Shown: positions 17,723 through 25,800, counted from the first letter of the stretch. The stretch: DNA of 64,000 nucleotides from Achromobacter sp. UMC46 (GCF_014170335.1 NZ_LZZS01000004.1:868001-932000), one strand, 5' to 3'. Notes: generated from the letters alone by a model not told the origin. Numbers and translations are program-made.

Positions 17723-18979
17723 TCAGAGGAACCGGCCGGGCCGGAAGGCCCGGTAGCGGGAGCCGGCTACCCCGTCTGCCCCGTCGACCATCAGTTCGCC
17801 CAGTAGCTTCGCCGTGCCGGGCGCCGTGCTGAAGCCGATGTGCTGGTGCCCCAACGCGAGCCATAGTCCGGGATGGCGCGGCGCTTCGCCGATCATCGGG
17901 CGGCTGTCGGGCAGGGTGGGGCGGCGTCCCAGCCAGGCGGCCGGATCCAGGCGTTCGCCCAGCGGGAATGCTTCGCGCGCCCGGGATTCCGCCAGCGTCA
18001 GTTGATCCGGGCGGGCGGGCGCGTCGCAATCGTCCAGTTCGACGCCGGTGGTCAGGCGCAGGCCGCGCGCCATGGGCGACAGCACGTAGCCGCCGCCGGT
18101 GTCGTAGACGGGCCGGCTCACGCGGGCGCCGTCCTGGCCGGCGTAGTGCATGTGATAGCCGCGCTCGAACGCCATGGGCAAGTCGATGCCCGTGGTGTTC
18201 AGCAGGCTTTTCGACCACGGCCCCAGCGCCACGACGAGCTGATCCGCCGACAGCGATTCCGAATCCTGGGCCCCCCGTACCGTCCAGCGCTGGCCGTCGC
18301 GGCGGATGGCGGTGGCGGTAAGGCGTTTGAACGTGCCGCCCGTCCGCAGGAACAGATCGGCATAGGCGGCAACGACCGCATGCGGGTCATCCACCGAATA
18401 CGACCCCTGGATCCACAGCGCCCGATGGAAGATCGGTGACAGCGCGGGCTCCATTTCCGCCAGCTCCGCGGGGCTCAACATCTGTGTCGGGACTTCGTGC
18501 CGGGCAAAGGTCTGGCGGGCCAGTCCGCTGCCGTTCCAGGCGGCTTCGCTGCGGTACAGGAACACCCAGCCCGTGTCGCGCAGGCGATGGCGCGCGCCGG
18601 CGGCGTCCAGCAGTTTCAAATGCTCGGGTGCGGATAGCCGGATCAGGCCGTCCAGCGCCTCGACGGTTTCGCGGAAGACGGCCGGCCGCGCATTCAGCAG
18701 GAAGCGCGCCGCCCAGCCCAGGTTCCGCGCCAGGTACCGGGGGCGATAGCGGAACTGGACCGTGTCGTTTTTCAGCAGACGGGGCAGTTGGCGCCATAAG
18801 CCGGGATGGTTGAACGGCATCAGCGAACTGCGCGCCAGCACGCCGGCGTTGCCCAGGGACGTTTCCATGCCCGGGTCCTGCTTGTCGACCAAGGTGACCG
18901 TCGCGCCGCGGCGCAACAGCTCCAGCGCGCAGCAAACGCCCACAATCCCCGCGCCCAAGACGATGACGTGCTTTCCCAT
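17723..18979 (-). CDS. FAD-dependent D-amino-acid dehydrogenase family protein (DadA type)
   Basis: Flavoprotein oxidoreductase of the DAO/DadA family (418 aa). The N-terminal dinucleotide fold reads VLGAGIVGVCCALELLRRG, followed by the acidic beta-strand end VDKQDPG and ETSLGNAGVLARS, which is typical of DadA. The C-terminal part has GRRPTLPDSRPMIGEA and LWLALGHQHIGFSTAPGTAK, the FAD-contacting block. It would transfer electrons from a D-amino acid or an N-methyl amino acid such as sarcosine into the respiratory chain. It faces the transaminase gene tail to tail with a 58-base gap, so it is a separate transcript, but the functional theme matches. Confidence 0.87.
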   Translation of the reverse strand: MGKHVIVLGAGIVGVCCALELLRRGATVTLVDKQDPGMETSLGNAGVLARSSLMPFNHPGLWRQLPRLLKNDTVQFRYRPRYLARNLGWAARFLLNARPAVFRETVEALDGLIRLSAPEHLKLLDAAGARHRLRDTGWVFLYRSEAAWNGSGLARQTFARHEVPTQMLSPAELAEMEPALSPIFHRALWIQGSYSVDDPHAVVAAYADLFLRTGGTFKRLTATAIRRDGQRWTVRGAQDSESLSADQLVVALGPWSKSLLNTTGIDLPMAFERGYHMHYAGQDGARVSRPVYDTGGGYVLSPMARGLRLTTGVELDDCDAPARPDQLTLAESRAREAFPLGERLDPAAWLGRRPTLPDSRPMIGEAPRHPGLWLALGHQHIGFSTAPGTAKLLGELMVDGADGVAGSRYRAFRPGRFL

Positions 18980-19061
18980 GATTTTTTATTCGAAGCGTCA
19001 AGGCCGGGAATTGTAGGGCAGCGGATGCCGGCGCAGGCGGGAATTCGCCCCGCGGGCCGGG

Positions 19062-20702
19062 TCAGGCTTGCGCAGGCTTGCCGCCCAGGATGCGGCCGGC
19101 CGCCACCACGCCCCACCACGAGGCCTCTTCGAAGACGGAATATCCCGACAAGTCCGCATGCGCGAACAGGACGGGCCCGTCGACGTCGCGCAGCGCGGCC
19201 AAGCCCGGATTGGACAGGTAGCCGCACACCGGGGAGGCCATCGCGTGGCCGCGCACCGTGATGTCCAGCTGGCGCGCATTGCGCCAGAACTCGCGGCCAT
19301 AGGCGGCGACAAGGTCGGCGGCGGCTTCGTCGCGCAAGTCTTGCGGGCTGGCCGTGGCCAGCCATTGGCGCGCGGCGTTCGGTTGCTGCCCGCTTAGCGC
19401 GTGGTACGCGGTGAACACCGTGCGCGGCGACCGGGTGACGCGCAGCAACTGGTGCGTGGATACGACGTAGCCCAATGCCTGGCCCTGGTAGACCACGTTG
19501 TCCCACGACAGCGGTTCGCCGGGCGCTTCCAGCGGATAGCCTTCCAGCACGAAGTTCGACACCAGCCACGCCGCGTGCGGCGAGGCATGCGCCGCCGGAT
19601 CGTAGCCGTAAGCGCGGATGTCCGGCAGGATGCGCTGCGCGACGAATAGCGGCATGGCGCAGACCGTGCGGCGGGTTTGCAGCGTGTAGGCGTCGGGGGC
19701 GGCGCCCATGGTGACGCAGGTCGTGAGGGTGCCGCCGGGCGTCTCGTTGACGCGGACCGCCGTGCCCGGCAGCAGCCATCGCGTGTGCCCCAACTTCTGG
19801 TTGATGGCGTCGCGCATGCGGTCCGTCAGCGCGGCCAGTCCGCCGGGCCAGGTCAGCACAGCGCCTTCGCCCGCGTTGGCGGCGTGGCCGTCGCGGCTGG
19901 CGAAGTAGTGCAGGCCGGCCCAGGCTGACACCACGTCGTACTGCGCGCCGTAATCGTCGCGGCAGCAGTAATTCAAGTACCAGTGCAGGGCCGGCGAGGT
20001 GTAGCCCTCGCGTTCCAGCCATTGCTTGAACGTCATCGCGTCCAGCGCGCGCCACGCGGGGTCGTGCGACGACAGCGCGATCGGAATGCTGAATACCTTG
20101 CGGCCGTCGTTGCCGGCCTGCGTGTGAAGCCGGTCGATCAGCGCCAGGAAGCGGCGGTGCTGTGCCACGTCGGCGTCGGGCAATCCGGTCATGGGCAGCA
20201 GCGCGTCTTCCCAACGCCCGTTGCGCAGCAGGCGCTCTTGCGGCGAATGCACCAGGATGGATTCGTCGTAGTACGGGCGCAGCTCGCCCGCCCCGCGTTC
20301 GATGATGCCGAAGTCGGCCAGCATCTCGCGTACATGGGTCGACGCCATGGACGGCAGCGGCAGATAGTGCGCGCCCAGCGGGTAGTCCAGCTCGCCTTGC
20401 CGTCCGGCCGCCGCGTTGCCGGCGAATTCCGGGCCTTGGACCACGACGAAATCGGTGTGGCCTTCACGCGCCAGCTTCCAGGCGCAGGACAGGCCGGCGA
20501 CGCCGGCGCCCAGAATGGCGACGTCGTGCCGGTAGCTGGCGGACGGGACGGGCAGCGCGGCGCCATCGCGCAGGGCATGGCCGGCCTGCATGCCGGGGTA
20601 GTGGACGTCCGGCGTGGTTTCGACGAGGCGCGACCGGTAGTAGCCGGCCGTGCCCGCCACCGCGGCGGTGGCCGCGCCCAGCAGGAAGGTGCGGCGCTGC
20701 AT
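19062..20702 (-). CDS. Tat-exported FAD-dependent amine-oxidase-like protein
   Basis: Predicted periplasmic flavoprotein of 546 aa. The N-terminus MQRRTFLLGAATAAVAG has a twin-arginine RRTFLLG motif and hydrophobic core, so it should be exported folded with FAD bound. After a short linker comes the Rossmann motif AILGAGVAGLSCAWKL (Gly positions about 64-69), typical of NAD(P)-binding_8/amine oxidase proteins. The late YLSNPGLAALRDVDGPVLFAHADLSG block resembles the C-terminal FAD contact. Its ATG overlaps the stop of the spermidine-synthase-like gene (TGATG), so the two are translationally coupled. The neighbours suggest polyamine oxidation outside the cytoplasm; the true substrate is unknown. 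Confidence 0.82.
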   Translation of the reverse strand: MQRRTFLLGAATAAVAGTAGYYRSRLVETTPDVHYPGMQAGHALRDGAALPVPSASYRHDVAILGAGVAGLSCAWKLAREGHTDFVVVQGPEFAGNAAAGRQGELDYPLGAHYLPLPSMASTHVREMLADFGIIERGAGELRPYYDESILVHSPQERLLRNGRWEDALLPMTGLPDADVAQHRRFLALIDRLHTQAGNDGRKVFSIPIALSSHDPAWRALDAMTFKQWLEREGYTSPALHWYLNYCCRDDYGAQYDVVSAWAGLHYFASRDGHAANAGEGAVLTWPGGLAALTDRMRDAINQKLGHTRWLLPGTAVRVNETPGGTLTTCVTMGAAPDAYTLQTRRTVCAMPLFVAQRILPDIRAYGYDPAAHASPHAAWLVSNFVLEGYPLEAPGEPLSWDNVVYQGQALGYVVSTHQLLRVTRSPRTVFTAYHALSGQQPNAARQWLATASPQDLRDEAAADLVAAYGREFWRNARQLDITVRGHAMASPVCGYLSNPGLAALRDVDGPVLFAHADLSGYSVFEEASWWGVVAAGRILGGKPAQA

Positions 20703-22213
20703 CAGCGGATGACCTTGCGCCAGTCCTCGTCGAAATAGCGCACGAGCGACTGCTCATTCAGACGGTTGGGCGGCATCGCCAGCGCGGGCATGTCGGCCGG
20801 GAAGTGGAAGAGCTCGCGCGTGGTCGCCGGGTCCAGGTAGCGGGTGGGCACGGTGATCTTGTCGGGCGGCGTGTAGTCGCGCCGCTTGCTGGCCAGGATG
20901 AAGCCCCAGTCGCCGAAGGAGGGCACGTAGGCGTGGTACGGCCACGTGTTCAACCCGGCTTCCTTCAAGGTGGCGTCCACGCTCCAGAACGAGCGCGGCG
21001 CGAAATAGGGCGAGGTGGACTGGACCACCATGTAGCCGTTCTCGGCCAGATGGCGCGCCATCAGGTGGTAGACCGGCACCGAGTACAGCCGGCCCAGGCC
21101 GAAGTTGGACGGATCGGGAAAGTCCACCACGATGAAGTCGTAGACCTCGGCGTGGGTTTCCAGCCAGCGGCCGGCGTCGTCGTTGATGACGGTGACGCGC
21201 GGGTCCTTCAACGCCCCCTGGTTCAGCTTGACCAGCGGTTCCGAACGCGAGAACAGCCCGGTCATGGCGGGGTCCAGGTCCACCAGCGTCACGTGCTCGA
21301 TGTTCTTGTACTTGAGGATTTCGCGCACGGCCAGGCCGTCGCCGCCGCCCAACACCAGCACATTGCGCGCCCAGGGCAGCGTCTGCAGGCCGGGATGCAC
21401 CAGCGATTCATGGTACCGGTGCTCGTCGCGCGACGAGAATTGCAGGTTGTTGTTGATGTACAGGCGCAGGTCGTCGTGCCAGCGCGTCACCACCAGCCGC
21501 TGGTAGGGCGTGGTTTCGGCGTGCACGACGTCATCGCCGTACAGGCCTTTCTCGGCCCAGGCCGTCATGGCGCTGGAATAGATGAAGCCCAGCGCCAGGA
21601 AGCCGATCACCACGCAGGCGCGGATGGCTTTTTCGCCGGGGCGGCGGATCTCGGCGCGGAACAGCCAGGTCGTCCACAGCGCCACGCTGGCGTTCATGAT
21701 GCCGAACAGGAAGCTGGTGCGCAGCAGGCCCAGCTTGGGCGCCAGCAGCAAGGGGAAGATCAGGGACACGGCCAGCGCGCCCAGATAGTCGAACGTCAGC
21801 ACGCGGCTGACGATTTCCCGGAATTCGGCCTTGCGCTGGTTGAAGACGCGCATCACCAGGGGGATTTCCATGCCGACCATCAGGCCGATGACGAAAACGC
21901 CCACGTACAAGGCGGCGCGGAACGGGGCCGACAGCCAGGCGAACACCAGGAACAGGACGGCGGCGGAAACCCCTCCCAACAATGCGACGAGCAGCTCGAC
22001 GTCGATAAACCGATTCAAAACGTCTTCGTCTCTTACATATTTTGACAACCACGAGCCGATGCCCATGGCGAACAAATAGCAGCCGATGACGGATGAGAAC
22101 TGAAGTATCGAATCGCCCAGTAAATAGCTGGCCAGCGCGCTGCTGATGAGCTCATAGCCCAAACCGCAGGAAGCAACGATCAATACCGATAGGATGAGAA
22201 CGCGGTCGCGCAT
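20702..22213 (-). CDS. Membrane-anchored spermidine-synthase-like protein
   Basis: A 503-aa fusion of about seven membrane helices (residues 1 to about 215) with a polyamine aminopropyltransferase-like domain. The nucleotide motif VLVLGGGDGLAVREILKY lies near residues 285-302, VTLVDLDPAM follows, and the catalytic-loop Asp is in VVDFPDPSNFGLGRLYS (about 360-376). The start MRDRVLILSV at 22213 is where the first membrane segment begins; the frame extends upstream without protein character and through the divergent promoter. Together with SpeD in the divergent operon it could make or transfer aminopropyl groups from decarboxylated S-adenosylmethionine at the membrane. Membrane-fused members are common but mostly uncharacterised. 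Confidence 0.88.
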   Translation of the reverse strand: MRDRVLILSVLIVASCGLGYELISSALASYLLGDSILQFSSVIGCYLFAMGIGSWLSKYVRDEDVLNRFIDVELLVALLGGVSAAVLFLVFAWLSAPFRAALYVGVFVIGLMVGMEIPLVMRVFNQRKAEFREIVSRVLTFDYLGALAVSLIFPLLLAPKLGLLRTSFLFGIMNASVALWTTWLFRAEIRRPGEKAIRACVVIGFLALGFIYSSAMTAWAEKGLYGDDVVHAETTPYQRLVVTRWHDDLRLYINNNLQFSSRDEHRYHESLVHPGLQTLPWARNVLVLGGGDGLAVREILKYKNIEHVTLVDLDPAMTGLFSRSEPLVKLNQGALKDPRVTVINDDAGRWLETHAEVYDFIVVDFPDPSNFGLGRLYSVPVYHLMARHLAENGYMVVQSTSPYFAPRSFWSVDATLKEAGLNTWPYHAYVPSFGDWGFILASKRRDYTPPDKITVPTRYLDPATTRELFHFPADMPALAMPPNRLNEQSLVRYFDEDWRKVIR

Positions 22214-22239
22214 GGGGTGTCCGACTCGAAAAATGCGTT

Positions 22240-22271
22240 CGCAGTATATCGAACGCCGCGTATATACTGCG
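22240..22271. promoter_or_regulatory. 32-bp palindrome with back-to-back TATACT boxes between the two polyamine operons
   Basis: CGCAGTATAT (22240-22249) and ATATACTGCG (22262-22271) are perfect inverted 10-mers separated by 12 bases. Each arm contains TATACT reading outward, on the plus strand at 22263-22268 and on the minus strand from 22248 to 22243. These are well placed as -10 boxes for the DUF350 operon (ATG 22291) and the spermidine-synthase-like operon (ATG 22213). The symmetry suggests coordinated expression and possibly a dimeric regulator. Matching -35 boxes are not convincing. Confidence 0.65.
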
Positions 22272-22290
22272 CGCAATTGGGAGGGTGGCA

Positions 22291-22689
22291 ATGGGAGAAG
22301 CGATGCATCCGGCGGTGACCTATCTGATCTATATCGTCTCGGCGCTTGTCATGCTGGGCATTTTCACCGCGGTATACACCGCCGTGACGCGCTACAAGGA
22401 ATTCGAACTGATCCGCGAAGGCAACATTGCCGCCGTGCTGTCCTATGGCGGCGCGCTGGTCGGATTCAGCTTCACCCTGTGCTCCAGCATTGCCGTCCAC
22501 GCCAGCTTCGTGATGTTCCTGGTCTGGGGCGCGGCCGCCATGGCGGTGCAGATCGTCGTGTACGTGGTGGTCGCCCAGACCGTCCGGGGCATGAACGAAG
22601 CCATCGAACAGAACAATATCGCCATGGGCGGCCTGATCGGCGCGATCTCGCTGTCCGCGGGCGTCGTCAACGCCGCCTGCCTGACCTGA
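22291..22689 (+). CDS. DUF350 family membrane protein
   Basis: A small inner-membrane protein of 132 aa with about four hydrophobic segments. The family pattern includes TRYKEFELIREGNIAAVLSY and an ending GLIGAISLSAGVVNAACLT. DUF350 proteins such as E. coli YjfL occur beside PspA-like, ATP-grasp and polyamine genes, but their molecular role is unknown. GGGAGG at 22279-22284 sets the ATG at 22291; an in-frame GTG at 22285 and ATG at 22303 are less likely. It leads the rightward operon, 43 bases ahead of the SPFH gene. Confidence 0.85.
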   Translation: MGEAMHPAVTYLIYIVSALVMLGIFTAVYTAVTRYKEFELIREGNIAAVLSYGGALVGFSFTLCSSIAVHASFVMFLVWGAAAMAVQIVVYVVVAQTVRGMNEAIEQNNIAMGGLIGAISLSAGVVNAACLT

Positions 22690-22732
22690 GGCAGGCAGGC
22701 GCCGCATCCGATCTGACACGGGAGGACAATCC

Positions 22733-23746
22733 ATGAGTCTCGGTTCATTTATCCGCAAGCAGTTCATTGACATCCTGCAATGGAACGAGGATCGCGACGG
22801 CGTGCTCGCCTGGCGCCATCCGATGCAGGATTTCGAAATCCAGTACGGCGCCAGCCTGACCGTGCGCGAGTCGCAGATGGCGGTGTTCGTCAACGAAGGC
22901 AAGGTGGCCGACGTGTTCGGCCCCGGGATGTACAAGCTGACCACGCAGACGCTGCCGGTCCTGACGTACTTGAAGAACTGGGACAAGCTGTTCGAGTCGC
23001 CCTTCAAATCGGACGTGATTTTCTTCAGCACGCGCCTGCAACTGGGCCGCCGCTGGGGCACGGCGCAGCCGGTGACGCTGCGCGACAGCGAATTCGGCAT
23101 GGTCCGCCTGCGCGCGTTCGGCGTGTATTCGTACCAGATTTCGGACCCGGCCAAGTTCTACCGCGAAATCAGCGGCACGCGCGACGAATACACCGTGGAC
23201 GACCTGGAAGCGCAGTTGCGCAACATGGTGGTCGCGGCGATGACGACGGCGCTGGGCGGCTCCAAGGTGCCGTTCCTGGACATCGCCGGCAACCAGGGGC
23301 TGATGTCGCAGAGCATCAGCGAACAGCTGGCGCCCGTGTTCGACCGCTATGGCGTCAAGCTGGACAACTTCACCGTTGAAAACGTGTCGTTGCCCGAAGA
23401 GCTGCAAAAGGCGCTGGACACGCGGATTTCGATGGGCATGGCGGGCGATCTGGGCAAGTTCACCCAGTACCAGACGGCCACCTCGATCCCGTTGGCGGCG
23501 CAGAACGAAGGCGGCATCGCCGGCATCGGCGCAGGCCTGGCGGCCGGCGCCGCGCTGGGCCAGACCATGGCGGCCGGCCTGGGCGTAGGCCAGGGCCAGC
23601 AGCCGGCGCAGCAGGTGGCGCCCGTCGCCGCCGTCGACCCGGTCGCGCGCCTGCAGCAGTTGAAAGACCTGCTGGACAAGGGCTTGATCACCGCCGCCGA
23701 CTACGACACGGCCAAGGCGGAAGTGCTGAAGAAACTCACCAGCTAA
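22733..23746 (+). CDS. SPFH-domain protein with C-terminal SHOCT motif
   Basis: A 337-aa protein of the SPFH/virion-core-like (YdjI/'antifreeze-related') class. It begins MSLGSFIRKQFIDILQWNED, followed by the membrane-associating SPFH core with RESQMAVFVNEGKVADVFGP and the segment LDNFTVENVSLPEELQKAL. A Gly/Ala/Gln-rich linker (about 255-300) leads to a SHOCT module, LQQLKDLLDKGLITAADYD. Members without a transmembrane helix are thought to assemble on membranes, often with zinc-ribbon partners. GGAGG precedes the ATG. The DUF4178 gene starts six bases after its stop. A scaffold role for the membrane polyamine proteins is an inference. Confidence 0.88.
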   Translation: MSLGSFIRKQFIDILQWNEDRDGVLAWRHPMQDFEIQYGASLTVRESQMAVFVNEGKVADVFGPGMYKLTTQTLPVLTYLKNWDKLFESPFKSDVIFFSTRLQLGRRWGTAQPVTLRDSEFGMVRLRAFGVYSYQISDPAKFYREISGTRDEYTVDDLEAQLRNMVVAAMTTALGGSKVPFLDIAGNQGLMSQSISEQLAPVFDRYGVKLDNFTVENVSLPEELQKALDTRISMGMAGDLGKFTQYQTATSIPLAAQNEGGIAGIGAGLAAGAALGQTMAAGLGVGQGQQPAQQVAPVAAVDPVARLQQLKDLLDKGLITAADYDTAKAEVLKKLTS

Positions 23747-23752
23747 GGCCCC

Positions 23753-25222
23753 ATGCAGCAGGTTCTGTGTCCGCAGTGCGGCGCTCCGGTCAAGTTCACG
23801 TCCACGGCCTCGGTCATGGCGGTGTGCGGCGCTTGCCGCAGCACCTTGCTCAAGGATGCCGATTCGGTCAGGCGCATTGGCGAAATGGCCGACGTGCTGG
23901 AAGACTATTCGCCCTTGTGCCTGGGGGCGGCAGGCCAGTACGACAGCAAGCGCTTCGACGTGGTCGGCCGCATCCAGCTGCGCTTTGACGAAGGTTTCTG
24001 GAACGAGTGGTACGTCTGGTTCGAAGACGGCACCGACGGCTGGCTGTCGGACGCCTCGGGCCAGTACGCCCTGACGCGCCGGCGCAAGGTCAAGACCACG
24101 CAGGGCCTGCCGGCCTTTGCCGACATCGCGCCCGGAGACGAATTGAAGCTGGACGGCCAGCGCTTCATCGCCGCCGACGTGCGGGCCTGCAAGGCGGGCG
24201 GGGCGCAGGGCGAACTGCCGTTCGTGCCCGGCGACGGCTGGGAAGCCAAGGTGGCGGACTTCCGCAGCCTGGACGCCTTCCTGACGCTGGATTTTTCCGA
24301 CGGCCCCGAGCCCGAGCTTTATATTGGGAAGGCGTTCGACCTGTCCGCCATGCAGGCGGGGTCGTTGCGCACCAACGAGCAGGTCGAGGAAACGGCCGGC
24401 CGGTTCCGCGGCCAGATCAAGGCGCTGGACTGCCCGAATTGCGGCGGCCCCATCAGCTTCGTGGCCGCCATGGCCACCCAGGTGGTCTGCCCGTCCTGCG
24501 CGGCCGCGGTCGATTGCTCGGGCCCTACCGCCGAAGTGATCGAGAAGGCCCGCAAGGTCAAGGCCATCAAGACCACGCTGTCGCTCGGCGCGGTCGCCAA
24601 GATCGACGGCGCCAGTTACACGTTGATCGGCCTGATGAAATGCGCCGATCCCGACCCCGAAGAACCGTCCGACTGGATCGAATACCTGCTGTTCAATCCG
24701 GTCAAGGGCTTTATCTGGCTGGTCGAGACGGACGAGGGCTGGGAGCGCGTGCAGGTGTGCGACACCTGGCCCAGCTACAACAACCCGACCAGCGTGCGCT
24801 GGCGCTCCAAGCTGTACCAGAAGCTGTACGACTACACCTCGCGGGTCGAGATGCCGCTGGGCGCGTTCAACTGGCGCGTCAAGGCGGGCGACACGACGAA
24901 GATCACCGACTACAAGGCCGGCACGCTGAAGCTGACGCGCGAACTGGGCGACGCCGAACTCGGCTGGTCGGCGGCGGCGCCCGTCGCGCCCGCGCAATTG
25001 GCGGAATGGTTCGGCGACGCCCAATTGGCCAAGCAGAAATCCCTGCCCCTGGGCGGCAAGCGGGGTGGGTACGGCAAATGGGCCTGGTTCGCGACGATCG
25101 GAATGGTCTTCTTGAACATGGGCAACATCTTCAACGGCCGCTTCGTGCCGGTCTTGATCGGCCTGGCGTTCCTGTGGTTCCCCGCCAAGCTGGCGGACAA
25201 GCTTTCCGGAAAGGACGAATAG
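23753..25222 (+). CDS. Double zinc-ribbon DUF4178 protein with C-terminal membrane segments
   Basis: A 489-aa protein built from two similar halves. Each half starts with a zinc ribbon (Cys6, Cys9, Cys25, Cys28; then Cys about 226, 229, 246, 249) followed by a DUF4178 beta-domain, with WNEWYVWFEDGTDGWLSDA in the first and SDWIEYLLFNPVKGFIWLVE in the second. The C-terminus (about 442-480) has two hydrophobic segments that should anchor it in the inner membrane. DUF4178 has no assigned activity. It follows the SPFH gene by six bases and precedes the small Ser-rich gene by four, which implies a membrane complex with SPFH and DUF350. Confidence 0.85.
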   Translation: MQQVLCPQCGAPVKFTSTASVMAVCGACRSTLLKDADSVRRIGEMADVLEDYSPLCLGAAGQYDSKRFDVVGRIQLRFDEGFWNEWYVWFEDGTDGWLSDASGQYALTRRRKVKTTQGLPAFADIAPGDELKLDGQRFIAADVRACKAGGAQGELPFVPGDGWEAKVADFRSLDAFLTLDFSDGPEPELYIGKAFDLSAMQAGSLRTNEQVEETAGRFRGQIKALDCPNCGGPISFVAAMATQVVCPSCAAAVDCSGPTAEVIEKARKVKAIKTTLSLGAVAKIDGASYTLIGLMKCADPDPEEPSDWIEYLLFNPVKGFIWLVETDEGWERVQVCDTWPSYNNPTSVRWRSKLYQKLYDYTSRVEMPLGAFNWRVKAGDTTKITDYKAGTLKLTRELGDAELGWSAAAPVAPAQLAEWFGDAQLAKQKSLPLGGKRGGYGKWAWFATIGMVFLNMGNIFNGRFVPVLIGLAFLWFPAKLADKLSGKDE

Positions 25223-25226
25223 GACG

Positions 25227-25394
25227 ATGGGCAAGTTCCTGTATGCCATCTATGCCCTGGTCGTGGTGATGGCCGCCACCGGCGCCAGCTCGCCCGGCGT
25301 CCGCATGACGGGCGGAAGCAGCAGCAGTAGCAGCAGTTGGGGCAGCAGTTCGTCCGGCAGTTCGGGCTGGTCCTCGGGCGGTTCGCACAAGTGA
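25227..25394 (+). CDS. 55-residue membrane peptide with Ser/Gly-rich tail
   Basis: A very short gene whose product has one hydrophobic segment (FLYAIYALVVVMAATGA, residues about 4-20) and then a tail of some 35 residues that is almost entirely Ser, Gly and Trp, ending GSHK. The ATG at 25227 follows AGGACG, four bases after the DUF4178 stop. Its TGA overlaps the GTG start of speD (GTGA at 25391-25394), so it is embedded in the operon and translationally coupled. That position argues for a real gene despite its size. It could be a membrane-tethered display or target peptide. Function unknown. Confidence 0.65.
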   Translation: MGKFLYAIYALVVVMAATGASSPGVRMTGGSSSSSSSWGSSSSGSSGWSSGGSHK

Positions 25395-25741
25395 CCGTGC
25401 ATGCCACTCCGGGCCGCCACGTGCTGGCGGATTTCCGCGGCGTCGCAGCCGAACGCCTGACGGATCCCGCCGCGCTGCAAGCGCAGATGATCGCGGCCGC
25501 CCAGGCCGCGGGCGCCCACGTCCTGAGCGCCCATTTCCATCATTTCGGCGAAGGCGCCGGCGTGACCGGCGTGGTCATGCTGAGCGAGTCCCACATCAGC
25601 ATCCATTCCTGGCCCGAACACCGGTTCGCGGCGCTGGACATCTTCATGTGCGGCGCGGCGCAGCCTGAACTGGCGCTGGCATGCCTGCAAACCGCGCTGG
25701 CGCCGGAGTCGGTGCGCGTCACCACGGTCGCCCGCGGCTGA
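25391..25741 (+). CDS. speD: S-adenosylmethionine decarboxylase proenzyme (SpeD, short bacterial type)
   Basis: Pyruvoyl enzyme that decarboxylates S-adenosylmethionine to supply aminopropyl groups for polyamine synthesis. At 116 aa it is the short Bacillus/archaeal class, not the 264-aa E. coli class. The self-cleavage site is Glu66-Ser67 in SESHISIHSWPE; Ser67 becomes the pyruvoyl group. The catalytic Cys is in FMCG, and the N-terminus has the family's GRHVLADF. The likely start is the GTG at 25391, overlapping the previous stop; a second GTG at 25397 is possible. It closes the DUF350-SPFH-DUF4178 operon and pairs with the divergent spermidine-synthase-like gene. Confidence 0.9.
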   Translation: MTVHATPGRHVLADFRGVAAERLTDPAALQAQMIAAAQAAGAHVLSAHFHHFGEGAGVTGVVMLSESHISIHSWPEHRFAALDIFMCGAAQPELALACLQTALAPESVRVTTVARG

Positions 25742-25769
25742 ACCCGCGTTTTCCCGCGTTTGATCTGGC

Positions 25770-25796
25770 TCAATTTGCCCTTTGGCGGCAAATTGA
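25770..25796. other. Perfect 10-bp inverted repeat between speD and modA
   Basis: TCAATTTGCC (25770-25779) is repeated in inverted form as GGCAAATTGA (25787-25796) around a seven-base loop. It has no T run, so it is either a weak end to the speD transcript or a protein-binding site next to the ModE-like site that begins five bases later. Confidence 0.55.
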
Positions 25797-25800
25797 CTAG

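Noticed and set aside
22745..25249. 834-codon open frame on the minus strand opposite the SPFH and DUF4178 genes
   Set aside because: Long antisense frames are common in GC-rich coding DNA. The translation is rich in Arg, Gly, His and Gln with no domains, while the plus strand has clear families and ribosome sites.
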